The notes under the pieces: model-generated
What the model was told of the DNA's origin: nothing
Database searches by the model: none
The model's input: only the letters and a program-made list of their open reading frames with translations
Translations under genes and position numbers: made by a program
Assembly (NCBI RefSeq): GCF_900088825.1
Contig: NZ_LT592170.1
Span: forward strand, 410,971 to 474,970
Direction: 5' to 3'
Source: Thiomonas delicata
Lineage (GTDB): Bacteria; Pseudomonadota; Gammaproteobacteria; Burkholderiales; Burkholderiaceae_C
Length of the DNA: 64,000 nucleotides
In this document: in pieces, positions 61,351 through 64,000 of the stretch
Layout of the letters: each line of letters starts with the position of its first letter
Numbering within the stretch: position 1 is the stretch's first letter

Positions 61351-62274
61351 ATGACCCGCGATACACGAACCACCGAAGCCCAGGCAAAGCGCTCGCCCTT
61401 GGATGTCGTTCTGCTGTTGACGCTCGCCACACTTTGGGGAGCGTCTTACACATTCATCCGGCTTAGCGTTGTCACGATACCTCCGCTGACACTGATCGCA
61501 GCCCGGACGCTCATTGCCGGCTCTCTGCTCGCCGCGTGGATGACGATGCGCGGCATCTCCATCCCGCGTGAACCGGCACTCTGGCGGCGGTTTTTTGTCC
61601 AGGCGATGTTGAACAGCGTCGTCCCGTTTACGCTCATCGCATGGGCCGAACGATCCGTCGAGGCGGGACTGGCGACCATTCTGAACTCAGCGTCGCCCGT
61701 GTTTGCGTTCGTCGCAACTTGGCTCATCACCAAGCATGAGCATGTCCCGCCACGAAAACTGTTCGGCGTCGCCATTGGACTCGCGGGCATTTGCCTGATC
61801 GTCGGCACAAGCGTGCTGAGCGGCCTCGGGAACCAAGCCATCCCTCAGCTTGCGATTGTTGCCGCTTCCGTTTGCTATGCCGGTGCCGCGATTTATGGGC
61901 GCTCGTTCCATGGCCTGCCGCCCGCAGTTCCGGCTGCCGGCTCGATGCTGCTGGGTGCCGCGCTGCTGATTCCTGCCAGCCTGACCTTTGATCACCCTTG
62001 GACATTGCATCCTTCCATGTCCTCGCTAGGGGCGCTCCTCGCCCTCTCGGTGTTCTCGACCGCCGCGGCCTTCGTGATTTACTTTCGCCTAGTGCAAACG
62101 CTCGGTTCCGTAGGCACGACGGCCCAAGCGTATTTGCGCGTTCCGATTGGCGTCGCCCTGAGCATGATGTTTCTTGGGGAATCCCTGGCTCCAACAGCCT
62201 GGATTGGATTGATCTGCGTTGTCGCCGGCGTGGCGGCCATGACGATGCCCCACAGGACAAAAAACACCGCTTGA
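61351..62274 (+). CDS. EamA family (DMT superfamily) permease
   Basis: A 307-residue ten-helix transporter. LLTLATLWGASYTFIRLSV at the start and LGSVGTTAQAYLRVPIGVALSMMFLGESLAPTAWIGLICVVAGVAAM at the end are the two EamA end signatures. The substrate is unknown. The sequence is somewhat less GC-biased in codon use than its neighbours. ATG 61321 is an in-frame alternative start. It diverges from the ArsR-type regulator gene and is convergent with rodA. Confidence 0.87.
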   Translation: MTRDTRTTEAQAKRSPLDVVLLLTLATLWGASYTFIRLSVVTIPPLTLIAARTLIAGSLLAAWMTMRGISIPREPALWRRFFVQAMLNSVVPFTLIAWAERSVEAGLATILNSASPVFAFVATWLITKHEHVPPRKLFGVAIGLAGICLIVGTSVLSGLGNQAIPQLAIVAASVCYAGAAIYGRSFHGLPPAVPAAGSMLLGAALLIPASLTFDHPWTLHPSMSSLGALLALSVFSTAAAFVIYFRLVQTLGSVGTTAQAYLRVPIGVALSMMFLGESLAPTAWIGLICVVAGVAAMTMPHRTKNTA

Positions 62275-62348
62275 GTCGAGCGCAGACAGATCAGGTACTG
62301 TGAACCCGGCCGCCGCAGTGGTTCTGTGCGGCCGGCAACGTAGGGGGT

Positions 62349-63464
62349 TCAACTCTGGATCAGGCGCTTCGATTTGGCGATGGACAGCAGGATGCCGGTG
62401 CCCAGCATCAGCGTCACCAGCGCCGTGCCGCCATAGCTGATGAAAGGCAGCGGCACGCCCACCACGGGCAAGATGCCTGAAACCATGCCCATGTTGACGA
62501 AGGCGTAGGTGAAGAAAATCATGGTGATGGACCCGGCCAGGAGGCGGGAGAACATCGTCGGCGCGCCGGCCGCGATCATCAGGCCCCGCACGATGAAGAA
62601 CAGGTAGGCGAGCACCAGCACGATGTTGCCGGCCAGGCCCCATTCCTCGGCCAGCACGGCGAACACGAAGTCGGTATGCGATTCGGGCACGAAATTCAGG
62701 TGCGCCTGGGTGCCGTGCAGATAACCCTGGCCCCACACGCCGCCCGAGCCGATCGCGATCATGGACTGGATGATGTTGAAGCCGGTGCCCAGCGGATCGG
62801 TCTGCGGGTCGAGCAGCATCAGGATGCGCTGGCGCTGGTAGTCGTGCATGAAGTGCCATAGCACCGGCGCGGCAGCCGCCGCGCCAAGCGCGAGCAGGCC
62901 CAGCACCCGCCAGGAAAGCCCGGCGAAGAAAATGACGAAGAACCCGGTGGACAGCACCAGCATGGCCGTGCCCAGGTCGGGCTGTTTCATGATGAGCCCG
63001 ACGGGAATGGCGAGCAGCAGCGCGGCGATCGCGTAGTCCTTCAAGCGGATGAAACCCTCGCGCTTCTGGAAGTACCAGGCCAGCATCAGCGGCATGGCGA
63101 TCTTCATGATCTCCGAGGGCTGGATCACCACGCCGACGTTGAGCCAGCGCCGCGCGCCCTTGCGCACCAGGCCGAACATCGCCGTCGCCAGCAGAAGCGT
63201 CACGCCGAAGACGTAAAGCGGCACGGCCACCTGCATCAGCCGCTGCGGCGGAATCTGCGCGACGATGATCAGCACGATGAACGCCACGCCAAGGTTGCGG
63301 AGCTGGTCGGTGAAGCTGATGTTTTGCCCCTGCAGGGCCGAGAACAGCACCACGCAGCCGATCGCCACCAGGGTCAGCAGGCCCGTGAGCAGCGGGCCGT
63401 CGAAGCCGGTGACATAGGGCCTGAGGCGGCGCCACAGCGGCGGGCGGTTGATGACGGTGCTCAC
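62349..63464 (-). CDS. rodA: Rod-shape determining peptidoglycan glycosyltransferase RodA
   Basis: A 371-residue SEDS-family enzyme with about ten helices, the usual size for RodA. RKGARRWLNVGVVIQPSEIMKIAMPLMLAWYF, MKQPDLGTAMLVL, GIGSGG-type turn AIGSGGVWGQGYLHGTQAHLNFVPESHTDFVFAVLAEEWG and PFISYGGTALVTLMLGTGILLSI identify it. The conserved Asp of the WxxxxxxxxQPSE/…PESHTDF loop is present. It polymerises glycan strands during elongation, with MrdA as transpeptidase. The start is GTG 63464, and the GTGA overlaps the mrdA stop, so the two are translationally coupled. Confidence 0.96.
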   Translation of the reverse strand: MSTVINRPPLWRRLRPYVTGFDGPLLTGLLTLVAIGCVVLFSALQGQNISFTDQLRNLGVAFIVLIIVAQIPPQRLMQVAVPLYVFGVTLLLATAMFGLVRKGARRWLNVGVVIQPSEIMKIAMPLMLAWYFQKREGFIRLKDYAIAALLLAIPVGLIMKQPDLGTAMLVLSTGFFVIFFAGLSWRVLGLLALGAAAAAPVLWHFMHDYQRQRILMLLDPQTDPLGTGFNIIQSMIAIGSGGVWGQGYLHGTQAHLNFVPESHTDFVFAVLAEEWGLAGNIVLVLAYLFFIVRGLMIAAGAPTMFSRLLAGSITMIFFTYAFVNMGMVSGILPVVGVPLPFISYGGTALVTLMLGTGILLSIAKSKRLIQS

Positions 63465-64000
63465 AGGCGAACCCCTTCGTCCGGGTCCGGATTGTCGGCG
63501 CGCGCGCCAAAGCGGGTGAACAAGGGCCCGGGCTCGCAACCCGGCCGGGCGTAGCGCCCATGCCGCAAGGTCTCGGCGGCGATGGGCTGCGCGCCAGCGG
63601 CCGGCGCGGATGCGGGCGCCGGCCAGGGCCGGATGGCGGGCGCGGACGCCGGCTTGGCGCCCGGTGCCTGCGCACGTGCCCGACCTGCGTCCCTGGCCTG
63701 CGCCGCGCGCCGCGCGCCAACGGCAGAAGATGCCGCCGCGCCCGGCGCCGGCATCTTCGCTCCCGGCACGTCGGGCACGCCGTTCTTGCCGCCGGCGTAT
63801 TGGAATTGAACGGGTTGCGGCTTGACGCCGGAGATCTTCTCGATTTCGGCCTCGCTCGGATACGTCCCCAGCAGGTGATAGTCCACCAGCTTGCGCGCGA
63901 TGGGCGCGGCCGCCTCGGCTCCCCACCCGGCGTGCTCGACGATCAGCGCCACGCACACGGTGGGATTGTCCGCCGGGGCGAAGACGGTGTACAGCGCGTG
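63461..64000 (-). CDS. mrdA: Penicillin-binding protein 2, C-terminal part
   Basis: The frame is open to the right edge of the window, so the catalytic transpeptidase residues lie outside. HALYTVFAPADNPTVCVALIVEHAGWGAEAAAPIARKLVDYHLL is the usual end of the PBP2 transpeptidase domain. It is followed by about 125 further residues rich in Ala, Pro and Arg, a longer tail than in the enterobacterial protein. It crosslinks peptidoglycan in rod elongation and is coupled to rodA. The internal GTG at 63958 is not a start. Confidence 0.92.
   Translation of the reverse strand, partial: HALYTVFAPADNPTVCVALIVEHAGWGAEAAAPIARKLVDYHLLGTYPSEAEIEKISGVKPQPVQFQYAGGKNGVPDVPGAKMPAPGAAASSAVGARRAAQARDAGRARAQAPGAKPASAPAIRPWPAPASAPAAGAQPIAAETLRHGRYARPGCEPGPLFTRFGARADNPDPDEGVRL

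Overview
The window is GC-rich, densely packed bacterial chromosome, most likely from a betaproteobacterium of the order Burkholderiales. The evidence is the gene families (DUF3138 porin, potFGHI/puu and liv blocks, catalase-peroxidase KatG, MrdA-RodA) and two small dispersed repeats of a kind common in that order. Thiomonas or a relative is a guess from general resemblance, not shown by the sequence. No tRNA, rRNA, CRISPR array or replication origin was found.

Layout. (1) 1-6462, +: part of a surface polysaccharide locus: three family-4 glycosyltransferases (the first cut by the window edge), a polysaccharide deacetylase, a DUF218 membrane protein and a Wzx-type flippase. (2) 6450-10498: single housekeeping or accessory genes (RNA 2',3'-cyclic phosphodiesterase ThpR, ChaN-like lipoprotein, EamA permease, DUF2147, tRNA hydroxylase TrhO). 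(3) 10604-20494, +: a nonribosomal peptide operon: an LplT-like MFS transporter, an AAE3-like acyl-adenylating enzyme fused to a carrier domain, and a 2174-residue C-A-T-C-A-T synthetase without a thioesterase. (4) 20518-30942, -: tgt and queA, normally neighbours, are separated by about 8 kb of accessory DNA. It holds two GT2 glycosyltransferases, a FemAB/BioF2-type acyltransferase, a decayed IS5-type transposase, an intact IS110-family transposase and an unusual ATP-grasp/tyrosine-phosphatase fusion. Part of this stretch is clearly AT-richer than the rest.

(5) 31119-35150: katG with a strong terminator, then a membrane PAS-GGDEF protein. (6) 35259-57000, mostly -: a large polyamine and amino acid utilisation region. 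It has a potFGHI putrescine importer, the gamma-glutamyl route (PuuA, PuuB, PuuC, PuuD, GabT/PuuE), a SpuC-type direct transaminase, a DUF3138 porin, a divergent MocR regulator, a five-gene branched-chain-type ABC transporter and a ureohydrolase. Putrescine could enter by PotFGHI, be glutamylated by PuuA or transaminated by SpuC, oxidised by PuuB and PuuC, hydrolysed by PuuD to GABA and transaminated by GabT. (7) 57193-62274: a class III aminotransferase, a secreted DsrE-like protein, a DUF2236 oxygenase-like protein with an ArsR-type regulator, and a second EamA permease. (8) 62349-64000, -: mrdA (C-terminal part) and rodA, the rod-shape elongasome genes.

The observations most worth following are the NRPS operon, the ATP-grasp/phosphatase fusion, the split queA-tgt pair, a repeat inserted in frame in the MocR regulator, and a tandem repeat directly upstream of livG. 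All functional calls are by eye from motifs and context; no database search was run.
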